From assembly GCA_963575745.1 (NCBI GenBank), contig CAUYUJ010011547.1, positions 1-64,000 of the forward strand: a stretch of DNA of 64,000 nucleotides. The letters are read 5' to 3'. Shown here piece after piece: positions 10,361-20,067 of the stretch. The notes beneath the pieces are model-generated. The model ran no database searches. It was given only the letters and a program-made list of their open reading frames with translations, and was not told the DNA's origin. Position numbers and translations under genes: made by a program. This DNA comes from Prorocentrum cordatum (taxonomy: Eukaryota > Sar > Dinophyceae > Prorocentrales > Prorocentraceae). Within the stretch, counting starts at the first letter, position 1. Each line of letters opens with the position of its first letter.

Positions 10361-11905
10361 AGGATGTCTCGGGCGAGGCGCTGGTTTCAGTACTCCCGAG
10401 GGGGGCGCCAGGGGGTATGGCATTCCTCCGTTCGCGCCAACATGGCGGTGACGTCTCGAGCGATTAGCCTGTTTTGGTGCCCGACATCCTCCGCTTGCGG
10501 AGCAGATTTGGAGGATGTCCCGAGCGAGGCGCTCATGTTCGCCTCCAAGGGGGAGCCGCCAAGGAGTATTGCACCCCTCCGTTCGCGCCAAAATGGCGGG
10601 GATTTCTTGGTCGGTTTGTTTGTTTTGGTGCCCGACATCCTCCGCTTTCGGAGCAGATTTGGAGGATGTCCGGAGCGAGGCGCTTATGTTCGCCTCCAAG
10701 GGGTAGCCGCCAGTGGGGTATTGCACTCCTCCGTTATGGCGGGGATATCTCGAGCGGTTTGCCCGGTTTGGTGCTCGACATCCTTTGCTTTCGGAGCAGA
10801 TTTGGAGGATGTCCAAAGCGAGGCGCTCATGTTCTCCTCCATCGGGGAGCCGCCAGGGGGTATTGCACTCGTCCGTTCGCGCCAAAATGGCTGGGATATC
10901 TCGAGCGGTTTGCCTGTGTTGGTGCCGGGCATCCTCCGCTTTCGGAGCAGATTGGAGGATGCCTTTGGCGAGGCGCTCATTTTCGTCTCCAAGGGGGAGC
11001 CGCCAGGGGGTATTGCACTCGTCCGTTCGCGCCGAAATGGTGGAGATGTTTCGAGCGGTTTGCCTGTTTCGGTGCCCGACATCCTCCGCTTTTGGAGCAG
11101 TTGCCGAGGATGTCTCAGGCGAGGCGCTGGTTTCAGTACTCCCAAGGGGGTGCGCCAGGGGGTATTGCACGGGCCCGTTCGCGCCCAGGTTGGGGGGATG
11201 TCTCAGGCGGTTTGCCTGTTTGGGTACCCAACATCCTTCTCTTTCGGACCAGTTGCCGAGGATGTGCGCGAGGGGCTACATCACAGGCCCGTTCGCGCCC
11301 AGATTGGGGGGATGTCTCAGGCGGTTTGCTTGCTTGGGTGTCCGAAAACGGTCTCTTTCGGATCAGTTTCCGAGGATGCCTCAAGCGAGGTGCTGGTTTC
11401 AGTACTCCCAAGGCGGGGTATATCACAGGCCCGTTCGCGCCCAGATTGGGGGGATCTCTAAGGCGGGTTGCTTGTTTGGGTGGCCAGCATCCTTCCCTTT
11501 CGGAGCAGTTTCCGAGGATGTCTCAAGCGACGCGCCGGTTTCAGTACTCCCAAGGGGGGCGCCATGGGGTATTGCACGGGCCCGTTCGCGCCCAGGTTGG
11601 GGGGATGTCTCAGGCGGTTTGCCTGTTTGGGTGCCCAGCATCCTTCCCTTTCGGAGCAGTTTCCGAGGATGTCTCAAGCGAGGCGCTGGTTTCAGTACTC
11701 CCAAGGGGGGGCGCCAGGGGGTATTGCACGGGCCCGTTCGCGCCCAGGTTGGGGGGATGTCTCAGGCGGTTTGCCTGTTTGGGTGCCCAACATCCTTCTC
11801 TTTCGGAGCAGTTGCCGAGGATGTCTCAGGCGAGGCGCTGGTTTCAGCACTCCCAAGGGTGGGCGCGAGGGGGTATTGCACGGGCCCGTTCTCGTCTTCA
11901 CGGAT
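10361..11905 (+). repeat. 150-bp satellite, block 2
   Basis: About ten tandem units. The GTATTGCAC landmark recurs at roughly 145-155 bp (near 10,567, 10,716, 10,860, 11,008 and 11,161, later 11,572, 11,724, 11,874). Each unit carries GACATCCTCC, then CTCCG-CTTT-CGGAG, then GGAGGATGTC, an imperfect cruciform. One unit near 11,270-11,450 is shortened. Long frames on both strands are repeat artefacts. Confidence 0.9.
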
Positions 11906-11934
11906 GGATGTTCCTGACAGGTGTGCATAAGGAA

Positions 11935-12005
11935 CGGAGGAGAAAGAGGAGGAGGACAATGAGGAGGAGGAGGAGGAGGAGGAGGAGGAGGAGAAGGACG
12001 GAAGG
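11935..12005. repeat. (GGA)n tract
   Basis: GAGGAGGAGG triplets directly after the satellite block. Confidence 0.85.
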
Positions 12006-12572
12006 AGGAAGCAACTATTTCAAGTCGTCGTAGTCGTCGGCATCTCTCTCGGCCTCGTTTTCTACGTGGATTCGCTGACGCTTGGATATTGAAAAGGACA
12101 ATGTCTTCTACCGAAGTTTGCCATCACTATGAGATGCACATGTGGGGATCTCCGCGTCGAATAATTGAATTGCAGACTGCATCGTGACATTGCGCTTTGT
12201 ACCGCAACATGGTGTATCATGGCATTCCATAGCATAGGGCAACATGGCGCTGTAGCGCTGCATTTTCCTGGCCCATAGCTTGGCGACAGATCACCAGTCG
12301 ACAGGTCGATGAGAGCGGAGGAGGAGGAATGAGGAAGAGGCAGGAGGATACAGAGAATATTGATTTCTTTCTTCATGACCGCCTTGTTGTCTCAATGCGG
12401 CCAGCACTCGACCAGCTAGAACCTAAGCGCGCGCGAAGCGCGCGCGGAGGGATCTACTTGAATTTTACAATGGTCACTCCGAGAGCCATGAAGGACCCGA
12501 CGCGGACCTCTCTCACCAGGTCGGGCAGCAGTTGAATGCAGAGATTGTGATTTCATTATGTTGTGTGCATGA
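12006..12572. other. Unassigned, no gene seen
   Basis: Includes a small patch of pentamer-type words (12,180-12,270) and a GC hairpin, GCGCGCG-AAG-CGCGCGC, at about 12,427-12,445. No coding signal recognised. Confidence 0.4.
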
Positions 12573-12943
12573 TCGCACCAGACAGGAGAATCGACCATAC
12601 GTGAGCATGCGATTCGGTCCCTAGTATACGGTAATACTACAGTTGACGAACTCGCCAGTATTGCAGCTGAAGAGCATCGAGTGCCCAAGCAGATCCGAAA
12701 GGAGATACATATTGTTGATACTAAAGCCTATCTTGTCCGCATGCGCCTCTTGAAGACAACTTTGGAGGCCCTAGGAGTTCGAGCGAGCCCGGAGAGTAGA
12801 AGAGCAGAGTGCCCCAGCAGGTAGGAGACAGCCGCGTAAGGCCAGAGTGCAACCTGTCAAGCCCCCTGCCCCAGCACAATGCGCAGCTTTCGCCTCCGCT
12901 CATAAGTTGGATGAGACTGGCCGTAAGTACATTGTCTTTAAAT
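12573..12943 (+). pseudogene. Possible C-terminal coding fragment, unknown family, one frameshift
   Basis: After a TGA at 12,570 the plus frame reads HAIRSLVYGNTTVDELASI, RVPKQIRKEIHIVDTKAYLV and MRLLKTTLEALGV and stops at 12,822. A different frame then continues plausibly (PAGRRQPRKARVQPVKPPAP, SAHKLDETGRKYIVFK) and stops at 12,943. One missing or extra base near 12,800 would join them. Composition (balanced hydrophobic and charged residues, a basic Pro-rich stretch, then a short hydrophobic end) is protein-like, unlike the surrounding repeats. No start codon, domain or homologue is recognised. A donor-like AG|GTAGGA at about 12,817 gives an alternative reading as an exon end. Confidence 0.3.
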
Positions 12944-13306
12944 GATCCGCTACTATTGCCACTAAAATAGACTTTACATATAATAACATGTTTAATCTCA
13001 TCAACATCGATGGCACATATATGAGACCCGCCCTGGGTAAACAGGTACATGTAGTGGGGGGTGGATTCATTTAGCCTATCGTCCGAGGTTCCATGCTGGG
13101 CTGGAGATACGAGTTTGCTCTCAATGCGGTCTGTGCATCTCCCATGAGACTGGGAAGCTAGCATCCGTTTGCGACCCCCCATCCACCACAGGATGTGAGT
13201 ACTGACGTCGTATCCAGTTGGACCTATGGCCAAAGGTTCCCAGCAGAGCTGAGAAGGACCAGAGGAGAGGGCAGAAGTACCCTCAGTAGGTGCAGGCGGC
13301 TTTCAC
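12944..13306. other. Unassigned spacer
   Basis: AT-richer than its surroundings and without recognised features. A minus-strand frame spans it, but it overlaps the plus-strand fragment and has no family resemblance. Confidence 0.35.
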
Positions 13307-13409
13307 ACATGTATGTATGTATGTATGTATGTATGTATGTATGTATGTATGTATGTATGTATGTATGTATGTATGTATGTATGTATGTATGTGTGTGTAT
13401 ATGAATGTA

Positions 13410-13462
<53 letters not shown>

Positions 13463-13464
13463 GC
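13307..13464. repeat. Composite (GTAT)n(GTCT)n microsatellite
   Basis: About 85 bp of GTAT repeats, a short GTGTGTGTAT transition, then about 55 bp of GTCT repeats. It is the reverse complement of the (AGAC)n(ATAC)n arrangement at 6.64-6.73 kb. Confidence 0.95.
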
Positions 13465-13519
13465 CTGTATTGCATATACAGTTCCGCGATCAGGCAGAGT
13501 CTCCAGAGTCTCCCTCCCC

Positions 13520-13640
13520 CTTCTCTTCCTCCTCCTCCTCCTCGCTTCGGTGGCATTGGGAAGAAAAGGGGAGGGATGGACGATAGAGGAGGAGGGGGAG
13601 GAGGAGGAGGAGGAGGGAGAGGAGGGAAGGAGGGAGGGAG
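13520..13640. repeat. Pyrimidine tract facing a purine tract
   Basis: (TCC)n at about 13,523-13,545 is followed within about 45 bp by (GGA)n at 13,588-13,640. The two can pair as a long hairpin. Confidence 0.7.
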
Positions 13641-13650
13641 GGATTTTTTT

Positions 13651-15224
13651 GATTGCTTCTCTGATTCAACCGCTGGCTGGCCAGACTGAGGGCGGCACCC
13701 GCAGCAGGACTCGTCAAGACTATTGCATAGGCGAAAATCCATCAGGGCGCCAAGGTATTGGGCGCAGGCGTTGCTGCGTTCTCATATGTGATGTGTGAAG
13801 CCAGTATCGCTGAACGAAAGAGCAACGATGAGGCGAGAAGACAGGCGGCGACAGGCAATCGCGGGTCCCGACTTTCTCTCTGTTCGGAGCTCTGGACGAG
13901 GCGGCGCACAACGGGGGGTCAACGGGCGGACGATGGATGCAAGAGAGAAGCACACATCGCAAGCACGGCGGGCGACAGAACAACGTGCAGCAGCATGCGA
14001 CGGCGCAACGATGCTGCACTCAGCAGCCTGACGGGGTCTACCGGGGATCGCCTGTGTGGTCATGCATGCCATGCTAGAAAAAAAAAACACAGGCCCGTCC
14101 AGACCCTCGGTTACTCTGGAAACGGCTCGATACTGCGAGTCCATGCAGCAGCAGCGTGCAGGCACATGCGACAGCGCAACGAGCCTACACACACGGGCTG
14201 GGCAGGGGGCCGATCGAACAGCCCTTCACCAAAGGCTGGGTCACTCGTCCAAGGGACAGCTTCGAGCAACCGACGTGCGCGTCGCTCAGCTCTCCTTGTA
14301 CGTGCCAGTGCCCGATTTCGGGCAAGACGGGCTCGGATCTCATCAGAGAGGGGGAGGGGGGGAGGGCGGAGCAGGAAGAGTTGATGCAAGATCAGGCTGG
14401 GGCGGACTGGCAAAGAGTTCACGAGCATCAAGCTACTCCTGCTCATCATCTGCCTCCGGGGGCCCAGGGGACCGGGGCGTGGCCGCCGGGTCTAAGCCCC
14501 CCTTTGGCGAGGCGGACGCACTCTTTGCAGCTGGCGGGGTGGGGAAAGAAACGATTGGACTCTGGGTCTACTCGCGTGACACGAGCGGAACGAGAAACAA
14601 AGTCAGGTGCCCATTCCCTTCTGTGTCCCTGATAAGGAACAGTGCTTCACGGATATCCTGCCCCTCCCCCATATCCACAGGCAGCTCGTCGTCAGCACAC
14701 TGCGTCGTCATATGGGCCATGGTGTCAACCATGCTGACGGCAATGCAGCGGCAGAGATTTGTGGGGTAGGTCTTTTTCTTTGCCGTCCTCCATTCCATCC
14801 GTGAAACGTGGAAACCCATCAACGTTTCGTGTCCTCCCTGCCCGTGTGAGCACTGACCTCTTCCAGGTGTATCCAAGAGCCTCTAGTGGAGTCCAAGAGC
14901 CTCTGGTGGAGTCCAAGGGAGGGGGGGAGGGAGGGAGGATGGAGAGGAGGAGGAGGAGGATCAGGAAAGCGAAGAGCGAGGAGCAAGGAGCAAGGAGCGA
15001 AGAGGAGCGAGGAGGCGAGGAAGGATCGAGGATATGCGATGCTCCCCCCTTCCGATTCCTCTCCCCCTCCTTGTTCTCCTCGACCCTCGATCCCCGCAAG
15101 TCCCCCCCTCCCCCCAAGGCCGTCGCCGCTCGCCTGCTGGCCCGCACCCCCGCGGTGGACGCGGGCGAGGACGTCAGGAGACGTTTCGGCCGTTTGATTG
15201 TTTGGGGAATCGCTCCTCCATTTC
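13651..15224. other. Unassigned region, no gene recognised
   Basis: GC-rich, non-repetitive for the most part. The open frames overlap on both strands and match nothing I know. Small features: a CCAAGAGCCTCTNGTGGAGT direct duplication (14,874-14,915), and purine-rich DNA then pyrimidine-rich DNA at 14,920-15,010 and 15,045-15,115. Confidence 0.35.
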
Positions 15225-15395
15225 TTTTTCTTCTTCTTATTCATAGTTCTATCATTATTAGGGTTATTTCTATTACTGTTAGCATGCTCATCATTCTCAT
15301 TCATACCATTAACACCATCATTATCACCATCATTGGTATTATTAGAGTTCTTCGTATCATGCGTACTATTGGTATTATCATTCCTCCATCTACTC
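15225..15395. repeat. Imperfect ATT/ATC triplet tract
   Basis: TATTATCATTATTAGGG-like triplets form an AT-rich island of about 170 bp that ends immediately before the SL relic. Confidence 0.7.
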
Positions 15396-15396
15396 T

Positions 15397-15418
15397 TCCA
15401 TAGCCATGTTGGCTCAAG
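15397..15418 (+). other. Dinoflagellate spliced-leader relic
   Basis: The 22 bases match the conserved dinoflagellate SL (CCGTAGCCATTTTGGCTCAAG after a variable first base) at 20 positions, reading CCATAGCCATGTTGGCTC and AAG, with G-to-A at 15,400 and T-to-G at 15,408. The SL is added to mRNA by trans-splicing, so a copy fixed in the genome marks a reverse-transcribed mRNA. It abuts the triplet tract. Confidence 0.75.
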
Positions 15419-15565
15419 GGGGCGCAGCGGCGTGCAGCCATGGCTTCTGGCGTGGTGCCTGCACGAACTCCATATTCGTGCCGACCTCATTCATCAGCGT
15501 AGGCCTCGGCTTCAGGCTTGGAGGCTTCGCGGTGACCTTCGGCGATTCGGTCATTTGTTTTGACG

Positions 15566-16470
15566 ATGGTTGCCGAGCAGAGCGCGGACCTGTCCAAGGA
15601 GGCGATTGGCAACCTGACGGAGCCGCCGTGCAAGAAGTACGAGCGCCTGCCACCTCGCGCACCACCGAGACGAGACCGTGCAGCGGACGAGACCTGGCGT
15701 GTGTGTGTCCTGTCGCCACGGGCAGCAAGGGCATGGAGCAGGTGGCGAATCAGGAGGCGAATCAGGAAGACAGCATGGGTGGCCAGTCCGTGGCGGAGCA
15801 TGCCCAAAGCGCACAAGGCTTCGCTGGCGGCCCAGCTGGATGGACTTCGGCCGACGTCGAAGCACCACAAGCAGGAGCCCCACTTGGCTACAGCATCGGG
15901 AACGGCCCCGAAATGCCGCAAGGTGCTCACGGAGATGGACAGGCAGTACTACAGGATGTAGCTCGAACGAGAGCAAGACGAGATGCGCATCTCGTCCGAT
16001 CTTTCGCCGGAGCAGCACCTCGAGAACAACTACCAGGATATGGGTCTTGGGGCAGCTGCTCGACTGCGATCTCGAGCTAGCCTGACCTTCCTTGGCAAAG
16101 GGGGTAATAACCGTTGCGGAACAGGCGTCGCAGCTGAGCTCATTGGATCCTGGCGAACATGAACAGGAAGCCAAGGTCTAAGGGGAGGACCCTGAGGAGG
16201 TGCTCACCGCCATGGCGCAGGTCGACAAGGAGGAACCCCAGTACAAGGGCTCGCTGGTGGCGGATACTACTGCGTGCAGGGAGGACACCGACTCGATGAC
16301 AGCGCATCCCTCGGAATTGACAACGCGGCGGTGGAGTCGGAAGAAGGTGGTCAACACCGCAGAGGGCGAGAGGCAAAGGCGCGTCAAAGGGGCCAGGACA
16401 ACGGCAAGAGCAAACGCAAGCAGCGGGGCCATGCGGACTTCTGCTGGCTCCTCGCAGCCAGGTCATGACA
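15566..16470 (+). pseudogene. Eroded coding region behind the SL relic, unknown family
   Basis: The ATG at 15,566 opens MVAEQSADLSKEAIGNLTEP and PCKKYERLPPRAPPRRD, about 150 bp after the SL relic, a plausible 5' UTR length. Downstream, protein-like segments appear in successive frames: SLAAQLDGLRPTSKHHK to DRQYYRM (to 15,961), DEMRISSDLSPEQHLENNYQ, and MAQVDKEEPQYKGSLVADTT. Their order on one strand suggests one ancestral charged, Gln- and Glu-rich reading frame broken by several indels. No domain is recognised. The link to the SL relic is by position and orientation only. Confidence 0.4.
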
Positions 16471-17307
16471 TCAGCGCGGTCGAGCTGGTTGCCCTGGCGA
16501 GACGGGCGCCCTGCGTTCTATTTCCCAGATGCGATCAAGGCGCCCGTGGTGCAGGTCATCTTCGCTGTGTAGCTGGAGGGCTCGGAGTGATTGAGTCTGA
16601 CGGCCGCTTCCGAGGCAGCCCGGCGCATAGGCGCGGCCGCCGCGCTCTAGCTCCTGCCACCCCAGCCCCTCGGATTTCCTGCTGCCGTTGGGCGTTCGCT
16701 TGTGGTTTCTAACGTCGCCGTGCTGGGTTCCCCTCGTGCTTCGGCGAAGGCCCGGGGTGCTCGCCCTTGGTGGCAGGCCGTGGAGATCTGGGCGTACCAT
16801 CAGCACCCTAAGCACCATCCTTCATCTCATCCCTCGCCCTCCTCATTTTCCATTTCCTCTTCCCTCGCCCTCCTCCTCCTCCCCTCCTCCTGCTTTCCCT
16901 TCTCCTCCTTCGCCTCCTCCTCCTTTTCCCCCCCCCTCCTCCATTCCTCCATCTTCTGCGACTACTGCGACGACGAGGAGGACGACGACTACTATTATTC
17001 TATAGGCTTACGCCACATCCGCCGACCCCTCGTATTTTTAGATTCCGCATCTGGTGCGTTCAGAGAGCTCTAGGCTTTCGGTTTTCTGCGCCCGGAGCTC
17101 CTTTTGGAGGTCTGGGCGCCCGCCGGCTGTCGCCCAAAACCGAATTGCAGCGCTCGCAGCGCCTTGAGGCTGACTGGCCCCATGATGGCGACCCGGACAG
17201 AACATCTAAATCTCGTTTGTTTTTTTCCTCATCGATGCTGGTGGCGACACGCGCGCGGTCGCTGATATTCGCATCCGCAATTCATTGTTGCACCCGCAGG
17301 GTTAGAT
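16471..17307. other. Unassigned, with a CTC tract
   Basis: Pyrimidine-rich (CTC)n DNA at about 16,820-16,960. At 17,004-17,032 a GGCTTACGCC-CA-CCGCCGACCCCT word recurs at 43,273-43,300. No gene recognised. Confidence 0.45.
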
Positions 17308-17988
17308 TTGCTCCTGCGCGCGCTGGGTTCTTCGATCTGCTACGGATATCCAAGCGCCCGCTCGCAATGGAAGTTGGTTTTCGGCCTTGTTGTTCCTCGC
17401 AAGGCATTGTTGTTATTGCAAACGGTTGTTCTTGTTGCACGCCGAGGTGCTCGCGTGCTATTGTTGCGTCCGTATCTCCCGTTGCTGCTTTGCACCGCGC
17501 AGAGTCCACCACAATGCATAGCGCCATCTAGATCGTCTGTCACATGGGTGATGGTTCAGGTTGGAAGCAGCAGGTGCGGGCCCCATGCGGGGCCCTGCAG
17601 GAACGCGACCGCACGCAAGTTGACGCCGTTGCAATGGTGGCCGTTCGGACCAAGGCTGTTGGCGCTGCATCGACTCCAGCGCAGAAGGGTTGGACGCTTG
17701 GAACCTGCAGGTGGTGAAACGATGAGGGGGTTTAATCGGCTACAAGTAGGTAAGCCGCATGAGGGTCGCCCGTCGTTCGTCCGTCGTGCGGCGCTAGTGG
17801 GTAAGTCGCCCAGGCCCGCGCCGTCGTTCGTCGCGAATACCACTTGTCCTGGGGGCGCGCCACTCGTTGTACCTCGAAGTCAACCAGTCGTGGCGCGCGT
17901 TTTCCGTCGTTTGCCGTCGCTCGGGCGAATGGGATTCCAATGGGATCCCCATAGACCTCCAGTAGGACTTGCATTGGGGTTCCGGTAA
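17308..17988 (+). other. Open frame of doubtful coding status
   Basis: An open plus frame with Leu- and Val-rich and Arg-rich stretches (FGLVVPRKALLLLQTVVLVA) and no recognised domain. An overlapping antisense frame is almost as long. The 3' half lies in DNA rich in GGTAAG and TCGTTCGT words, which argues against a simple exon. I would not call it a gene. Confidence 0.15.
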
Positions 17989-18460
17989 GTGTTTTGGAAC
18001 AGTGCCGCCGCTATTTGTTTAAAGTGGTTGATATGTTGCGAATTGCTTTTCGTTGTTTTTTTGCCGGAGTTGGTTTGTGTGGGTTGGTTCGCGTCGCCGT
18101 TTTTTTTCGTATCAGTGGGTAAGTGATTGGATTTGTTGTTGTTTTGTCTGCGTCGGTTTTGTTTGACTCATGGGTTAGATGTAAATAAAAAGGGAGTGTT
18201 GTGTTTTTAACTAAGTGTAATCCAATATTTATTTAATTGCTCACGCGTTTGAAGTTAGTACTTTGGGTTTCGTTGGCTGTTCGTTTGTCGTTGAAGCAAA
18301 GTAGTTAATTCTGGTATTTGATTTTGTCGTTCGTTTTTCGGAGAGGGTAAGTATGTATCCACGAGGTTTGTTGTTTGTCGTTTACTCAGGGACTTAACTA
18401 TCACGATATTTGAGGTTGTTCGTCGTTTTTCATGCGATGTAACTTGAATAGCTTAGAGAC
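17740..18460 (+). other. G/T-rich segment with repeated GGTAAG words
   Basis: The plus strand is unusually G/T-rich. GGTAAG, the consensus of a 5' splice donor, occurs near 17,748, 17,807, 17,986, 18,118 and 18,347, and TCGTTCGT-like words recur between them. No exons were recognised around these sites. AT content rises near 18,170-18,240. Confidence 0.4.
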
Positions 18461-18512
18461 CCCTCTCATGTGAAACGGCGGTATAACCAAACATGCGGCA
18501 CGAAGCGTTGCA

Positions 18513-19313
18513 ATGGCCTCCGCGAGTTCAGCCCCATCTTCTGGCCTCGTCGGCTTCCGAATCTGGCTGCGGCAGCGGCTCCCCGATGCAGTTGATCGAG
18601 CAGGTCGTCGAGCAGCCGCCGGAGGATTGCTGACCGCGGTGCCGCGGGAATTCTTCACGAAGGTTTTGTCTGAATGCGACGGGCGCGTGTTGACCGGTTT
18701 CGTTTCCAGTCTTCGACTGAATGAATCCCGCAATCGCCCCCATTGTCGTGACATTGAGGCAGCGGTCGAGGATGGCGTCTGGGGAGTAACAGGGGCGTGG
18801 CCGATGTGCGTGCACAGGCAGTCGTTCGGTTCGCTCGCAGAGGTCGGCATGGGAAAATCGCTCTTGAGGGGCGGCCTTCGGCCTGGGATAAATTTGTGTT
18901 TCGGGCAAGACGAGAGGCAGTCGGGTTTTATTTCGCAGGGGCGATGTTCGGAATGCGCGTCGGCTACCCCTGTTAAAGCGATGTGGTATCGCAGGGTCGA
19001 GGGGGTCGGCCGGCCTCGTGCGCTCCGCATGCCTGCGCGATGCGGCGCGCGGATGTCTGCAAACGCGCCCTTTGAAGTGTTCGCGCGGCGCGCGTCGAGC
19101 ATCGGGGAATGTCGGCGTCTCGCACGTGGCCAGGAGTGGGCGGATGCTCTTGCATCTTCTCACCGTGGCGATGACGCGTCCGTCATTGCGCAAGAGTCAT
19201 GCACGCTGCGCGGCACTGGCGGGGGCGATTCTTATCGCCAGGTGTTTACTGGTAGAACGCGCCTTGCGATTGCGCGCTGGCTGGGCAAGTGGAAGGGGAA
19301 CTCTTGGTTCTAG
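18513..19313 (+). CDS. Hypothetical open frame, 266 residues, uncertain
   Basis: The ATG at 18,513 opens 266 codons ending at TAG 19,311-19,313, in DNA without simple repeats. The product would be basic and Ala/Arg-rich, with segments such as PREFFTKVLSECDGRVLTGF and GECRRLARGQEWADALASS. No signal peptide, transmembrane segment or known domain is visible. A shorter overlapping minus frame covers the same DNA. It lies upstream of the Helitron relic on the same strand, so it might be an N-terminal Helitron piece, but nothing in the sequence shows that. Confidence 0.25.
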   Translation: MASASSAPSSGLVGFRIWLRQRLPDAVDRAGRRAAAGGLLTAVPREFFTKVLSECDGRVLTGFVSSLRLNESRNRPHCRDIEAAVEDGVWGVTGAWPMCVHRQSFGSLAEVGMGKSLLRGGLRPGINLCFGQDERQSGFISQGRCSECASATPVKAMWYRRVEGVGRPRALRMPARCGARMSANAPFEVFARRASSIGECRRLARGQEWADALASSHRGDDASVIAQESCTLRGTGGGDSYRQVFTGRTRLAIARWLGKWKGNSWF

Positions 19314-20067
19314 AAGCGTCTGGGTGAGTGGTGCAACGTAGGGTTGGGGGGATATGGGTAGCTCTGAAGCCGCAATTTTTGGAGTAGTGCCCGGCCACGC
19401 GGGCGGTGGATAGAGCAATGCAGGCGCTGTCGCAGGCGAGCGGGGCTTCCAAAAAACGCCGCCGTAAGTGGGCGCCAAGAACGTGCGCAGGAGCCAATCG
19501 TAGACGAATGCGAGCGGCAGAGGACCCGCAGGCGAGAAGCGTGTATGTAGTCACGCCAAAGTATGCATGCACAGTTGCACTGTCAGCGTTGCTCTTTTTC
19601 GACCGGTTCCACGCAGTCCGTCTCGCGACGAGGTCGCCGGCGCGTTGCAGCGCCAAATGGGTTGCAGTTGCCCCTCGGCCGCGGGGCGCAAGGGGCGCGC
19701 GCCAAAGAATGCATGCGCAGCGTAGTCGGATTGCACGCGCTGGCAGTTTGAAACCAACGGTTTTGCGCGCCCCAGGCTCGCCAGCAGGAAGTGTTGTAAT
19801 TGGCGCCCAACTTGGTTGCGCGGTGGCCTCGCTGCTCGCGACGCCGTCGCTGATAGCTTGAATTTATGCTTCTGCATGGCGGACATGTAAAAGACAGGAA
19901 TTTGGGATCAGAGCAAGGCGCGGCATCGAACGAGCGAAAGAAGCATGGGCGTTGAGAAACGAGGGGCGGGCATCAGCTTAAACGCAGGAAGCGCCGACCA
20001 GTGCATTTCGAGACTCTCTAGGGCTGCCTGGCTGCATCGTTTTTCTTGCGGTCGGGAGCTCTAGCTC
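19314..20067. other. Unassigned region
   Basis: Contains CGCCAAAGNATGCATGC at about 19,554 and 19,700, and overlapping frames on both strands with no recognised product. Confidence 0.3.

Noticed and set aside
9113-11905. CRISPR-like array
   Set aside because: Units are 145-155 bp and repeated throughout, without short repeats separated by unique spacers; eukaryotic context.
13224-13742. 172-codon minus-strand frame
   Set aside because: Mostly (GTAT)n/(GTCT)n and CTC repeat translations.
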